Source of the DNA: Paracidobacterium acidisoli
GTDB lineage: Bacteria; Acidobacteriota; Terriglobia; Terriglobales; Acidobacteriaceae
DNA: 64,000 nt
Reading direction: 5' to 3'
Assembly: GCF_003428625.2 (NCBI RefSeq)
Contig: NZ_QVQT02000002.1
Location: 717,026 to 781,025, forward strand
The position numbers and the translations under genes are program-made. Positions 1 through 8,738 of this stretch are shown here, piece by piece. A model generated the notes under the pieces. It was not told the DNA's origin. It saw only the letters and a program-made list of their open reading frames with translations, and searched no databases. The first letter of the stretch is position 1. Each line of letters begins with the position of its first letter.

Positions 1-336
1 CAGCGCAAAGGCCAGCTCGTTCACGTTGCGCGCGTCGTGAATCATATTCGAGATAAAATCCCCGGTCCGCACGTAATGCGTCAGCTCGCTGAAGAACGTA
101 TGCCCGAAGGGATAATAGCCCGCATCCTGAATCGCCGAGCCGCCGTACGCATAGGCATGCGCCTCGCGCAACTGGGCCTCGGTCGTCCCCGGAAAGCGCT
201 CCAGCAGCAGCGGCCGGATCGCCGCATCCCAGGTCAGATCGATGATCGCCTCATGCGTCAGGAACGAATAGGCCCACGCGCCCCGCGCAGCAAACATCAC
301 AAAAAGCAAAATGACAGCGATTCCAGCAAAGCCCAC
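1..336 (-). CDS. Zinc-dependent phospholipase C-like secreted protein (N-terminal part, runs off the window)
   Basis: Only the first 112 codons are inside the window. From the GTG at 336 the product begins with a hydrophobic signal peptide ending in ARGAWA, then YSFLTHEAIIDLTW, a region rich in possible metal ligands (LTHEA, EAHAYAYGG, GYYPFGHTFF, ELTHYVRTGD), and continues in frame to position 1. This order resembles the zinc-dependent phospholipase C/S1-P1 nuclease-like fold (PF00882) found in secreted proteins of this phylum; the substrate cannot be told. It follows the LolC/E-type gene on the same strand and may be its last operon member. An ATG at 426, overlapping the LolC/E stop, is in frame and would add 30 residues made from a low-complexity GCCCTG tract, so I prefer the GTG that directly precedes the signal peptide. 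Confidence 0.6.
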   Translation of the reverse strand, partial: MGFAGIAVILLFVMFAARGAWAYSFLTHEAIIDLTWDAAIRPLLLERFPGTTEAQLREAHAYAYGGSAIQDAGYYPFGHTFFSELTHYVRTGDFISNMIHDARNVNELAFAL

Positions 337-418
337 TCCGTTCGCAGAATCGTCCGAGCCTTTTCTGTGCCCTGCGCCCTGTTTCCTGAGCCCTGCGCTC
401 TGCGCCCTGTGCCCGCTC

Positions 419-1669
419 CTACTCATAGCGCAGCGCCTCTGCCGGCAGCACCTTCGCCGCCGAGCTCGAAGGATACAGCGTGGCCAGCAGCGACACCCCC
501 AGCGAAACCGCCGTCACAATCACTCCGTGAATCAGCCGCGGCGCAAACGGCAGGTAGTCGAGCGAGTACACATCGGCCGCCAGATGGATGAAGCGGTAGT
601 GATGCCCGGCCCACGCCAGTGTATAGCCCACCACCAGCCCGATCGCCGTCCCGATCACGCTGATCAGAAAGCCCTGCAGCAGAAAGATGCGCCGCACCTG
701 CCCCGGCTGAACGCCCATCGACAGCAGCACGGCGATGTCCTTCGTCTTCTCCATCACCATCATCGTCAGCGCGATCAGAATATTGAGCGCTGCCACGCAG
801 ACAATCAGGCCGATCACGATAAAGGTGACCACCTGCTCCTCTTTCAGCGCGCGAAACAGCTCGCGGTTCTGCTCCATCCAGTTAGTTGTCGAAAAGCCCG
901 CTCCGGCTGCCTGCTCGATCTCCCGGCCGATCCGGTCCGCGTGATACAGATCGTCCACCTTGAATGAGATCACCGATACCAGGTCCGGCTCGCTGAACAG
1001 CTTCTGCGCGTCCGTCAGCCGGATAAACCCATACCCCGAGTCGTACTGATAAAAGCCGGAGTGAAAGATCCCCGTCACCTGGAACCGCTGGTACTTCGGC
1101 ACCAGCCCGTACGGCGTCAGCTCGCCCTGCGGACTCGTCACCATCACCGTGTCGCCCGCCTTCACGCCCAGCGTATTCGCCAGGTCGTAGCCGATCACCA
1201 GAGGCGGGGTCGGCTCGCTCGTCCCGTCCTCTGCATTGGCCTGGGCCGACAGCGGCGCCGCGCTGCCCTCTGCAAGGTTCGACAGCAGATCGCTCACCGT
1301 CCGCTCTTCCGACGGAATGATCCCCTTCAGCATCGCCCCGCCCGCCTGCGCCCCGTGCGAGATCAGCACCGGCTCATACAGCCCCGGAGCAGCCGCCGTC
1401 ACATGCGGCAGCCGCCGCAGCCGCTCCGTCAGCGGACGCCAGTTGCGGATGCCGTCGTTCATCGTGCGCATCAGATCGACGTGCGCCGTCGAGGCCAGCA
1501 GCCGGTCCTGCAGGTCATGCCGCGTGCCGTTGGTGATCGCCAGCGCCAGAATCAGCGATGCCACACCCACCGCGACCCCCGCCACCGAGATCGCCGTGAT
1601 AATGCCGACCACCGCCTGGCGGCGCTTCGCCCGCAGATACCGCGCCGCGATGAAAAGTTCAAAGCGCAT
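419..1669 (-). CDS. LolC/LolE-type lipoprotein-releasing ABC transporter permease
   Basis: A 416-residue inner-membrane permease of the FtsX/MacB superfamily. It opens with the LolC/E signature MRFELFIAARYLRAKRR, has one membrane segment (about residues 20-45), a large periplasmic domain, then three C-terminal segments (about 280-400), ending in the ALRYE motif of these permeases. With a LolD ATPase, LolC/E proteins lift lipoproteins from the inner membrane toward the periplasmic carrier LolA. No LolD is in the window, so the partner must be encoded elsewhere or beyond the left edge. It starts 6 bases after the stop of the beta-propeller gene, so the two are very likely co-transcribed. The length matches the family. 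LolC and LolE cannot be told apart here; Gram-negative bacteria outside the gamma-proteobacteria often have one combined type. Confidence 0.85.
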   Translation of the reverse strand: MRFELFIAARYLRAKRRQAVVGIITAISVAGVAVGVASLILALAITNGTRHDLQDRLLASTAHVDLMRTMNDGIRNWRPLTERLRRLPHVTAAAPGLYEPVLISHGAQAGGAMLKGIIPSEERTVSDLLSNLAEGSAAPLSAQANAEDGTSEPTPPLVIGYDLANTLGVKAGDTVMVTSPQGELTPYGLVPKYQRFQVTGIFHSGFYQYDSGYGFIRLTDAQKLFSEPDLVSVISFKVDDLYHADRIGREIEQAAGAGFSTTNWMEQNRELFRALKEEQVVTFIVIGLIVCVAALNILIALTMMVMEKTKDIAVLLSMGVQPGQVRRIFLLQGFLISVIGTAIGLVVGYTLAWAGHHYRFIHLAADVYSLDYLPFAPRLIHGVIVTAVSLGVSLLATLYPSSSAAKVLPAEALRYE

Positions 1670-1675
1670 GGCCGC

Positions 1676-3925
1676 TCAGCGGACGACCGCCTTCACCGTC
1701 GCCATGTTGTCATACCTGTCATATACCCGAATCGCGATCACATGCTCCTGCGGATCGGGCCGCAAATTCGCCGGCACGTCGTCGTCGTGCGGCAGCGGCG
1801 CGTCAAAATCGAACTTCTCCGTCAGCGAATCCGCCAGGCTGCCCGACGGCTCCACATACTGCCAGCGCCCCGCGTCGATCGAATACTCGGCGTGCGTCAC
1901 CGGCGAGGTCGCATCCACCGCCGTAAATGTGGCGTGGATCTTCCCGTTCACCCTCTGCGCATCCAGTCCGTTCACCGCCGGAGGCGTCGTATCCACCACA
2001 AACTCCTCGCTCTCGCGGCTGCCCGTCAGCGCCTCGCCCGGATTATGCGACGGCGCATCGCTGGCCACGATCTTCAGCCGGTACCGCCCATCCGGAAGCC
2101 TCGTTGAATCAAAGGAATAGTATGGATCTCTCACCCGATTCCTTAATATCTGCCAGTCCCGCTCGCCCTCGCCCCGGTAGTAGATCGAATAGAGCAGATC
2201 GTCACCATTTTCATCGTGCGCCACCCACCGGGCCGTCACCGCGCCTTTGTCCCTCACCGCCGCCAGCGGCTCCCGAGCCGGATCGGCCGTATACGAGATC
2301 ACGTTCTGAGGCGCCGGAAAATTGATCGTCACCTGCTGCTGCTGTGCCTGCTGCGCCACCGCCGGATTCACCCTCGCGCCCGGCGCCACCACCACCTCAT
2401 CCACCACCGGAGCCAGGTTCACCGTCAGGAAATTGATCCCCACCGAACCCACCTCCGCGCCCGGATGCAGCACCACCTTCCACTGCACGAAGCGCGATGC
2501 GTCGATCCCCGGCTCGCCGTCGTTTGGCGTCACCTTCTTCCACTCGCCCCACGCCCGCAGCGGATTCTCCACATTGCCGGCGCGCATATACAGCTCGAAG
2601 TTCTTCGCCTGCGCTCCGCCGCCGACCTCCACCTCCGCGCGACCCCAGCGCGTGAACGCGCCCGCGTCGAAGACATCGCTCAGGTAGCTGCCCTCCGCTG
2701 CCTCGCCGCTGCTCAGCAGATACAGCTTGCCCGCATTGGCCGTGCCCACATACAGCCCCTGCGCGGTCTTCGCAAACTCCGTCGCCTGCGACGCCTCCAG
2801 ATGCGCCACATCGGCGTAGGTGCCGTCTTCCTGAATGCGATAGATGCGCCCGCGGTTGCCCGTCGATGCCAGCAACCCGTCCTTCGTCCACGCCAGCGCG
2901 TAGACGATATCGTCGTGTCCGCTCCACAGCTTCCGCGGCGCGCCCGAAGGCTCCGTCGTGCCCGTCGAGCCTGCCTGCTTCCCGGCCGGCGGAATCTCGT
3001 AGATCTCCGACCCGTTCGGGATCAGCGTATTGCCGTTGAAGGCCTGCACCGAGCCCGGCGCGATGATCGTGATCGTCGCCGTCACCGACGTCGCTCCCGT
3101 CACCGGCAGCGGAGGCAGCGTATTGTGCCCCTTGTCTCCCACGCCCGCGGCATAGATCGTGCCGTCCGGAGCCACGATCACCGACGTGATCTCCTTCTTC
3201 GGCGAGTCGTACAGCACATACGCGCTGCCCGCTTTGTCGACGCGGTAGATCAGCCCCGATCCATCCGATCCCGCAATCAGATTCCCCGCCGCATCGAAGG
3301 CAATCGAGCGGATATGCTGCTCATCGCTTCTGAAGAAGAGCTCCGGCTTCGCGCCATTCGCCACGCGATACACCGCCGCCGGCGCGCCCGTCGCCACATA
3401 CAGCCGCCCCGTGGCATTGAAGGCCATGTCCCATACATACTTCGGCTTCTCCGCCGTCGCCGCCGGGTCAAAGACCACCGTGGCATTCTCTTCCGTGCGA
3501 TCCGCCGTGTTCGGATCGAGCCGGTAGACCTTTCCGCTCGGCAAGGTCGCCGCATACACCGCTCCATCCGGACCCACGCGCACCACCTGCACGCTCAGGT
3601 CTCTGCTGGTAAACAGCGTCGTCGCCTTTCCGGCCGGCGTCACCTTCAGCACCGTCGCCGGCGTGCCCGTCGCCACATACGCATTTCCCTCGCGATCCGC
3701 TGCCACCGACCATACATAGGTGGAAGGCGTCGTATACACCGCGCGGCTCTCCGGCCCCGGCACCAGACGTCCGTCGCTGGTAATGGCCACGCCATCCGGC
3801 GTGCCCTTTTCCAGTCCGTCAAAGGTCGATTCGGTCCAGAGGCGCGTTCCCTGCGAGTAGGCTCGGAGTGCGGGGAGAAACACGAGAAGGAGGGTAAAGA
3901 AAGGCAAAGCCAGGCGGCGCATCAT
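1676..3925 (-). CDS. Secreted beta-propeller (NHL/SMP-30-like repeat) protein
   Basis: A 749-residue exported protein with a signal peptide (LALPFFTLLLVFLPALRAYSQ). Residues about 60-420 hold repeats of the form 'VAADREGNAYVATG', 'VGPDGAVYAAT', 'AFDAAGNLIAGSDGSGLIYRV', typical of a six- or seven-bladed propeller. The C-terminal half (about 450-749) looks like beta-sandwich, Ig/fibronectin-like modules (SYTADPAREPLAAV, DSTRLPDGRYRLKIVASD, DTTPPAVNGLDA). No catalytic motif is evident. Such acidobacterial proteins are usually left as hypothetical, and I cannot name a ligand. Its ATG overlaps by four bases (ATGA) the stop of a small repeat-encoded ORF upstream, and LolC/E follows after 6 bases, so it sits in the middle of a tightly packed minus-strand operon. 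An envelope role is inferred from the signal peptide and its neighbours. Confidence 0.8.
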   Translation of the reverse strand: MMRRLALPFFTLLLVFLPALRAYSQGTRLWTESTFDGLEKGTPDGVAITSDGRLVPGPESRAVYTTPSTYVWSVAADREGNAYVATGTPATVLKVTPAGKATTLFTSRDLSVQVVRVGPDGAVYAATLPSGKVYRLDPNTADRTEENATVVFDPAATAEKPKYVWDMAFNATGRLYVATGAPAAVYRVANGAKPELFFRSDEQHIRSIAFDAAGNLIAGSDGSGLIYRVDKAGSAYVLYDSPKKEITSVIVAPDGTIYAAGVGDKGHNTLPPLPVTGATSVTATITIIAPGSVQAFNGNTLIPNGSEIYEIPPAGKQAGSTGTTEPSGAPRKLWSGHDDIVYALAWTKDGLLASTGNRGRIYRIQEDGTYADVAHLEASQATEFAKTAQGLYVGTANAGKLYLLSSGEAAEGSYLSDVFDAGAFTRWGRAEVEVGGGAQAKNFELYMRAGNVENPLRAWGEWKKVTPNDGEPGIDASRFVQWKVVLHPGAEVGSVGINFLTVNLAPVVDEVVVAPGARVNPAVAQQAQQQQVTINFPAPQNVISYTADPAREPLAAVRDKGAVTARWVAHDENGDDLLYSIYYRGEGERDWQILRNRVRDPYYSFDSTRLPDGRYRLKIVASDAPSHNPGEALTGSRESEEFVVDTTPPAVNGLDAQRVNGKIHATFTAVDATSPVTHAEYSIDAGRWQYVEPSGSLADSLTEKFDFDAPLPHDDDVPANLRPDPQEHVIAIRVYDRYDNMATVKAVVR

Positions 3926-4152
3926 GCTGGATTGAGTCTAGCGGAGAAGCGGTCAGCCAGGAAACGGCCAGCTGTGAAGCGGACAGCGAAAAAGCTGTTA
4001 GCGAAAAAACGGCCAGCGGAAATACGGTCAGCGAAGGCATGCAGGAATGTTCTCTTTCCCGAAAGCTCCACAAACAGAAAAAAGAACCGCTGGAAAGCTG
4101 TTTTCCCGCTGACCGCTTCACCAGCTGACCGGACGTTAGCCGACCGCCTCAC
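3922..4152 (-). CDS. Possible small pentapeptide-repeat-like ORF encoded by a 15-bp tandem array
   Basis: A 76-codon ORF starting with GTG, 9 bases after the alcohol dehydrogenase stop, and ending in a TGA that overlaps the start codon of the beta-propeller gene (ATGA). Its second half is written by a degenerate 15-bp tandem repeat and reads ADRIS, AGRFF, ANSFF, AVRFT, AGRFL, ADRFS, which resembles the A(D/N)LXX rhythm of pentapeptide-repeat proteins. The coupling to both neighbours favours a real gene. Against it are the very short length, a weak start and the chance that the repeat itself keeps the frame open. No function can be assigned. Confidence 0.25.
   Translation of the reverse strand: MRRSANVRSAGEAVSGKTAFQRFFFLFVELSGKRTFLHAFADRISAGRFFANSFFAVRFTAGRFLADRFSARLNPA
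3940..4044. repeat. Degenerate 15-bp tandem repeat, about seven units
   Basis: Seven consecutive 15-base units with consensus AGCGRARAARCGGYC start at 3940, 3955, 3970, 3985, 4000, 4015 and 4030; the last is the most diverged. Looser related pieces (ACCGCTTCACCAGCTGACC and ACCGCCTCACCAGCTGCC) lie at about 4110-4160. The period is a multiple of three, so open frames run through it on both strands. Confidence 0.75.
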
Positions 4153-4161
4153 CAGCTGCCT

Positions 4162-5169
4162 CTAACTGGCGAGCACCGCCCGGTAGCGTACCTGGTTCTT
4201 CCGCACCCGCTTCACCGCCTGGGTCGCGTCGGCCATTTTGAAGCGCTCCGTCTTTGCGCCGATGCCGTGCCGCGCGGCCACATCCAGCATCTCCGCAATG
4301 CGGCTCGGGCTGCCCGTATTCGATCCGCACACGCTCTTCGCCGTCGACACCAGCGGAAAGACCGGCAGCGAAACCGGCTTCGGCGGCGCGCCCACAAAGC
4401 ACAGCGTTCCGTGCGGGCGCAGCGCGCTCACATACGCCGACCAGTCCTGATCGGCATTGATCGTCGAGAGAATCAGATCGAAGGTCCCCTCCAGCGCCTT
4501 CACGCCCTTCGACTCGCGCGAGTTCACGAAGCGGTGCGCGCCGAACGACAGCGCCTCCTCTTCCTTCGCCGCCGAGGTCGAAAACGCCGTCACCTCCGCG
4601 CCGAAGGCCCGCGCAAACTGCAGCGCCAGATGGCCCAGTCCGCCGATCCCGATCACGCCCACCCGCGACGACGGATTCACGCCCAGCGTGCGCAGCGGGT
4701 TGTAGACCGTAATGCCGCCGCACAGCAGCGGAGCCGCCTTCTCGCTTTCGAGCGCCTCCGGAATCTTTACCGCGAAGCGCGCATTCACCCGCACCGCTTC
4801 CGCGTATCCGCCATGCCGCCGCACGCACGTCGGCTGCGCCTGCGCGCACAGATTCTCTTCGCCCCTGCGGCACCACTCGCACTGCCCGCAGCTGTCCGCC
4901 TGCCAGCCGATGCCCACCCGGTCTCCCGGCTGAAAGTGCTTCACCAGCGAGCCCGTCTCGCTCACCGTGCCCACAATCTCATGCCCGGGAATAAAGGGAT
5001 ACAGGCTCATTCCCCAGTCGTTATCGATCAGGTGCACATCGCTGTGGCATACGCCGCAGTGCGAAATGCGTACTTCGACGTCCTGGGGCCGCAGCTCGCC
5101 CGTCTCGTATTTCAGCGGGAGCAGTTCCGCTCCGGCCGCGTAGACAGCGTAGCCCTGAATAGTTGCCAT
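4162..5169 (-). CDS. Zinc-dependent NAD(P)-alcohol dehydrogenase, cinnamyl-alcohol/YahK-like
   Basis: A 335-residue medium-chain dehydrogenase that interconverts alcohols and aldehydes with NAD(P)H. Catalytic zinc ligands are visible as C38 in ISHCGVCHSD and H63-E64 in PGHE; the structural zinc site is C94, C97, C100 and C108 (CGQCEWCRRGEENLC). The Rossmann motif GIGGLGHLALQFARAFGAEV follows near residue 170. This order and the GVCHSD start match the cinnamyl-alcohol/YahK-type aldehyde reductases, which often prefer NADPH. It is slightly shorter than the usual 340-360 residues but lacks no motif. It lies at the head of the minus-strand cluster leading to the beta-propeller and LolC/E genes and is separated by 37 bases from the S55-like gene upstream. 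The physiological substrate is unknown. Confidence 0.9.
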   Translation of the reverse strand: MATIQGYAVYAAGAELLPLKYETGELRPQDVEVRISHCGVCHSDVHLIDNDWGMSLYPFIPGHEIVGTVSETGSLVKHFQPGDRVGIGWQADSCGQCEWCRRGEENLCAQAQPTCVRRHGGYAEAVRVNARFAVKIPEALESEKAAPLLCGGITVYNPLRTLGVNPSSRVGVIGIGGLGHLALQFARAFGAEVTAFSTSAAKEEEALSFGAHRFVNSRESKGVKALEGTFDLILSTINADQDWSAYVSALRPHGTLCFVGAPPKPVSLPVFPLVSTAKSVCGSNTGSPSRIAEMLDVAARHGIGAKTERFKMADATQAVKRVRKNQVRYRAVLAS

Positions 5170-5206
5170 GGCAGAGGGAACCTCGTTCCAAAGGTAACGG
5201 CGAACC

Positions 5207-7078
5207 CTATTCTACCTGCAGCGTAAGAACCTGATACCCACTAAGTACGGCGTCCAGCGGAACCGACGCCACCGGCATCGCCGACTCGCCGTGCAGCGTC
5301 ATGCCGTGGTTGTCCTGGAGCGGCGAAAGCACGTTCGCCATCGAAAGCGGAAGCGCCGTCAGCGTCCGTCCATCCACCGAAGCCTGAGCGTCCGGTGTCA
5401 GCAGCGTCACGTACAGCCGGTCGCCCGGATGCGCGCTGTTCAGCTGCGCGATCGTCGCCTCCACGTCCAGCGGCTGCCCTCCAAACTGCGGAGGCTGCAG
5501 CAGCCGGTCCAGCGTTGCTCCGTCGCTCACCAGCAGCCGCACCTGGCCGTCCGGCAGCGTCGCCGGCAGCTTTACCGGAATCCTTACATTGTGCGGCTCG
5601 CCGCGCCACGGCCGGATCGTCGCCTCCACCGTTACCGTGTCGCCCGCGTGCAGCTCCGAGGCGCTCACCTGCGCGCTCTCCATCTGCGCCGTCAGCCGCC
5701 GCGGAATCGCCTTCACTTCGATATCCACACTCTCGATCGGAGTCCGCCGCGCCGCGTTGTCGTAGAGCTTCGTGAACCCCTCGCCCAGCGCCAGCGCCGC
5801 CTGCAGATTCGCCGGCAGCAGATCCGTCGGCGCCAGCAGGTTGTTCAGCTTCAGCGAAGGATACCCCGCCAGCTTCACCGTCCCCTGCAGCCGGTACGTC
5901 GTCTCCGCCGAGTAGCTGTTCTGCCCCATCAGCCCCTGAAAGACCGAGACCATCAGCGCCATCGGCGTAATCTGCGGCTGATCGATCACCTCGAAGTGCA
6001 GGCTCCGGTTCTGGTCGCCCGTAATCCGCAGCGTCACCGGAATCATCCGCGCCGTCCGCCCGAACACGCCCTTGATCGCCGACTCGCGATCCTCCGTAAA
6101 CGAGCCCACCGTCTCCGTCGTGTTGATGATCTTGAACGCGTTCAGCGGCGACGCCAGCGTCGCCACCACATCCGCCTTCGTCATCGGCATGTTCACCGGC
6201 CCGAACTGCGTGATCGGATGCCCGCATGCCAGCAGCTGCTTCGGGTCGACATACGTCACCGTGCAGGTCGCCGAGATATCCAGATCGCCCCGCACAATCA
6301 CCGCGCTCACCGCCGAGCCCGGAACCACCGGGTCGGGCTGCTTCTCGTCGCTCGACGAGCCGCCGATCCCCGCCACCGGCATCAGCCCCGCCACCGGAGC
6401 ATGCTGCTTCCAGAGCTGCACCGCCTCCGGACTGAATCCGCTGAAGACCAGCGGCGTCTCCATCGGCTGAATCAGCGGCGAATCCGGCACCGTCCGCGAC
6501 GCCCCGCCCGCCGAGACCGCCACCGGCTCTTCCTGCGCGCCCGGCGTTCCGCTGTTCTCTGTCCCGTTCTGAATTCCGCTCTGCGCCAGCTCCGTGTCGT
6601 TCTCCGCGCTCGGCGCGGTATCGCGTACCTGCAGCATCTCGCCGATCGGCGTAATACCGGCAATCGGCTCCTTGCTGAACTGCCCGATGCGGAAGGCCAG
6701 CGCGCCCAGCAGCTTTCCGTCGATATACACCGGGCTGCCGCTCATGCCCGCAACCACGCCCGTGTACTCGGCCTTCTTCCCTTCCAGCCGCGCCAGAATC
6801 ATGTCCTGCCGCGGGCCGCGCGCGTTGTGCAGCACGCCCAGAATCTCCACGCCCATCGGCTCCGGTTTCGTGCCCTCAAAAACCGTGTACGCCACGCCCT
6901 GCAGCCCGCGATGCACCTCGCTCAGCGGAAAAAACGTCGTCACCGCCGGGGGCGCGGGAGGCAGGCTGGCGGGGGTTTGAGCAAATACAGGGCAGGTTTC
7001 GAGCAGGACCGCCATCAGGACCGGCAGCAGGGCCCGCAAAACCGGCCCGCCGCGGATGTCTTTCCGACACATAAACAC
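5207..7078 (-). CDS. Secreted SpoIVB S55-like peptidase domain protein
   Basis: A 623-residue exported protein. After a signal segment (about residues 14-34, ending VFAQ) it has FFPLSEVHRGLQGVAYTVFEG and then GVVAGMSGSPVYIDGKLLGA, the hallmark of the SpoIVB S55 peptidase family; S113 in GMSGSP is the expected nucleophile. A later CGHPITQFGPVNMP segment probably belongs to the same domain. The remaining 250 residues are beta-rich (DTVTVEATIRPWRGEPHNVRI). In Bacillus SpoIVB cleaves SpoIVFA during sporulation; acidobacteria do not sporulate that way, so only the fold and likely serine chemistry carry over. A Pro/Ala linker follows the signal peptide. Its start is 75 bases from the divergent VWFA gene, so the two probably share a promoter region. 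Confidence 0.8.
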   Translation of the reverse strand: MFMCRKDIRGGPVLRALLPVLMAVLLETCPVFAQTPASLPPAPPAVTTFFPLSEVHRGLQGVAYTVFEGTKPEPMGVEILGVLHNARGPRQDMILARLEGKKAEYTGVVAGMSGSPVYIDGKLLGALAFRIGQFSKEPIAGITPIGEMLQVRDTAPSAENDTELAQSGIQNGTENSGTPGAQEEPVAVSAGGASRTVPDSPLIQPMETPLVFSGFSPEAVQLWKQHAPVAGLMPVAGIGGSSSDEKQPDPVVPGSAVSAVIVRGDLDISATCTVTYVDPKQLLACGHPITQFGPVNMPMTKADVVATLASPLNAFKIINTTETVGSFTEDRESAIKGVFGRTARMIPVTLRITGDQNRSLHFEVIDQPQITPMALMVSVFQGLMGQNSYSAETTYRLQGTVKLAGYPSLKLNNLLAPTDLLPANLQAALALGEGFTKLYDNAARRTPIESVDIEVKAIPRRLTAQMESAQVSASELHAGDTVTVEATIRPWRGEPHNVRIPVKLPATLPDGQVRLLVSDGATLDRLLQPPQFGGQPLDVEATIAQLNSAHPGDRLYVTLLTPDAQASVDGRTLTALPLSMANVLSPLQDNHGMTLHGESAMPVASVPLDAVLSGYQVLTLQVE

Positions 7079-7153
7079 GTCTACAAGAGTAGCCGGTTAC
7101 GCGCTTGCCGCAAAGGGCAGCCGCGTCTCACAATGAAAATCTGAGGTTCTTCC

Positions 7154-8413
7154 ATGAAGCGCTCCGCGCTGGTTTCCGATCCCGCCGCCCAGCTCCCGAT
7201 GCAGACTCTCTCCCGTCGCGCGCTTCGCCCCCTCGTCGTGCTCGCCCTCGGCCTTTTCATCACGCAGATGCCCCGCGCCGCCCTCGCGCAGTATGGCGAC
7301 ACCGCTCCGGCTCCGCAGCAGCCGCAGCAGCAGACCCCTCCCGCCCATCCCAACGGCGACGACCAGGCAGCCCCCGCCGACGGCGGACCCACCGGAGACA
7401 ACGGCGCCATCGCCATCCCGAAGAAGAAGGACGCGCCGCCTCCGCCGCCCGCGCCCGTCGAGCCCAAGGTCAAAAACCCTCCCGGCCTCAACAACTACAC
7501 CCTGCACGTCGACGTCCCCGTCGTAAACGTTGATGTCGGCGTCATCCTCGAGAAGACCCACCAGTTCGTCCCCAATCTGCAGCAGGCCAACTTCCGCGTC
7601 TTCGAGGACGGCCAGCCTCAGGACATCGTCCATTTCTCGCAGATCAAGGCTCCCATCACCGCCGTGCTCCTCTGCGAATTCGCCGCCAACAGCTACGCCT
7701 TCATCTACGACATGCGCAACGCCGCCTACTCCTTCGCGCAGCAGTTGCGCCCCGACGACTACGTCGCCGTCGTCACCTATGACATGCACACCGAGATCCT
7801 GACCGACTTCACCCAGGACAAGCGCCTCATCTCCCAGGCCCTCAACTCGCTCATCATTCCCACCTGGCGCGAGACCAACCTCTTCGACGCCCTCTATGAG
7901 ACCCTCGACCGCCTCACCCGCATCGAAGGCCGCAAGTACGTCATCCTCGTCTCCTCCGGCCGCGACACCTTCTCGAAGATCACCCTCGACAAGGTGCTGC
8001 AGAAGATCAAGGCCACGCCCAACGTCACCATCTTCTCCATCGGCACCGGCCAGTTCGCGCGCATCATGGCGGAAGGCCCCGGCGGCATGGGACCCATCCG
8101 TGAAATGGACTACCTCCAGGCCGACAACCAGATGAGCACCTTCGCTCGCATGACCGGCGGCATGGCCTTCTTCCCGCGCTTTGAAGCCGAGATGCCTGAC
8201 ATCTTCACCCAGATCAACGAGTCCATCCGCAACCAGTACGTGCTCACCTACCGCCCGTCCAACACGAAGCTCGACGGCACCTACCGCCGCCTCCGTGTCG
8301 AGCTCGTCGACGACGAAGGCCACCCGCTCCGCATGCAGGACGAAAAGCACAAGCCGCTCAAGTACGACATCATCGCCCGCGATGGCTACAAGGCCAGCGA
8401 GCCCGTGCAGTAA
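7154..8413 (+). CDS. Secreted VWFA-related domain protein (acidobacterial type)
   Basis: A 419-residue protein: signal-like N-terminus with a hydrophobic stretch (LVVLALGLFITQMPRAALA), a low-complexity Gln/Pro/Ala linker (about 55-115), and a von Willebrand A-like domain (about 120-400). Features of the acidobacterial VWFA-related family are visible: VDVPVVNVDVGVILEKTHQF, the 'NFRVFEDGQPQDIVHFSQ' segment, LFDALYETLDRLTRIEGRKY, and the closing NQYVLTYRPSN. The canonical DxSxS metal site is not clear: the expected position reads VLLCEFAANSYAFIYD, so metal-dependent binding may be lost. This family is greatly expanded in Acidobacteria and of unknown role, probably protein-protein contact at the envelope. 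It is divergent from the S55-like gene. Third codon positions are strongly C-biased, as in the other plus-strand genes to the left of 20 kb. Confidence 0.85.
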   Translation: MKRSALVSDPAAQLPMQTLSRRALRPLVVLALGLFITQMPRAALAQYGDTAPAPQQPQQQTPPAHPNGDDQAAPADGGPTGDNGAIAIPKKKDAPPPPPAPVEPKVKNPPGLNNYTLHVDVPVVNVDVGVILEKTHQFVPNLQQANFRVFEDGQPQDIVHFSQIKAPITAVLLCEFAANSYAFIYDMRNAAYSFAQQLRPDDYVAVVTYDMHTEILTDFTQDKRLISQALNSLIIPTWRETNLFDALYETLDRLTRIEGRKYVILVSSGRDTFSKITLDKVLQKIKATPNVTIFSIGTGQFARIMAEGPGGMGPIREMDYLQADNQMSTFARMTGGMAFFPRFEAEMPDIFTQINESIRNQYVLTYRPSNTKLDGTYRRLRVELVDDEGHPLRMQDEKHKPLKYDIIARDGYKASEPVQ

Positions 8414-8738
8414 TCCATCCGTGCTCCTGTCTGTCACCGTGCGCGGCATCGGGTGCCTCATCTCCGCCTCTCCGCACATGGGTTTTGCAGAATCTCCGGG
8501 TGCCCCACATCAGCCTGTCTTTGGCAGATGTGGGTTTGTACACTCTTCCCCCTTGTCATCCTGGCCGCAGCGGAGGAACCTGCTTTTCTTCATCTGCAGG
8601 TGATGTATCCACATCTCCTCCGCAAACGGAGCTTCTGCGCCCTGTGCCCTGTGTTCTGTGCCCTGAATCGGGCTTTCCGTTTACTTTGCGCCGCCCATCG
8701 CGTAATCTTCGTCTGCCTCGAAAAGGAAACGCCCGCTC
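8414..8738. repeat. Gap with diverged hairpin modules and a GCCCTG-rich tract
   Basis: No gene seen. A perfect 8-base inverted repeat CCCACATC (8504-8511) / GATGTGGG (8527-8534) followed by TTTG could end transcription of the VWFA gene. A diverged copy of the GTCATCCCGAGCGAAG module lies at about 8553-8585. A low-complexity tract of GCCCTGTG units lies at about 8639-8668, similar to one at about 366-418. Confidence 0.5.

Noticed and set aside
2216-4165. Long plus-strand open frame (649 codons) opposite the beta-propeller gene
   Set aside because: It is rich in Arg/His, lacks domains and a ribosome site, and mirrors the codon structure of the real minus-strand gene. The same applies to many other long opposite-strand frames, for example 5291-7144, 30786-31340, 36600-38543, 38565-41369 and 42570-44666.
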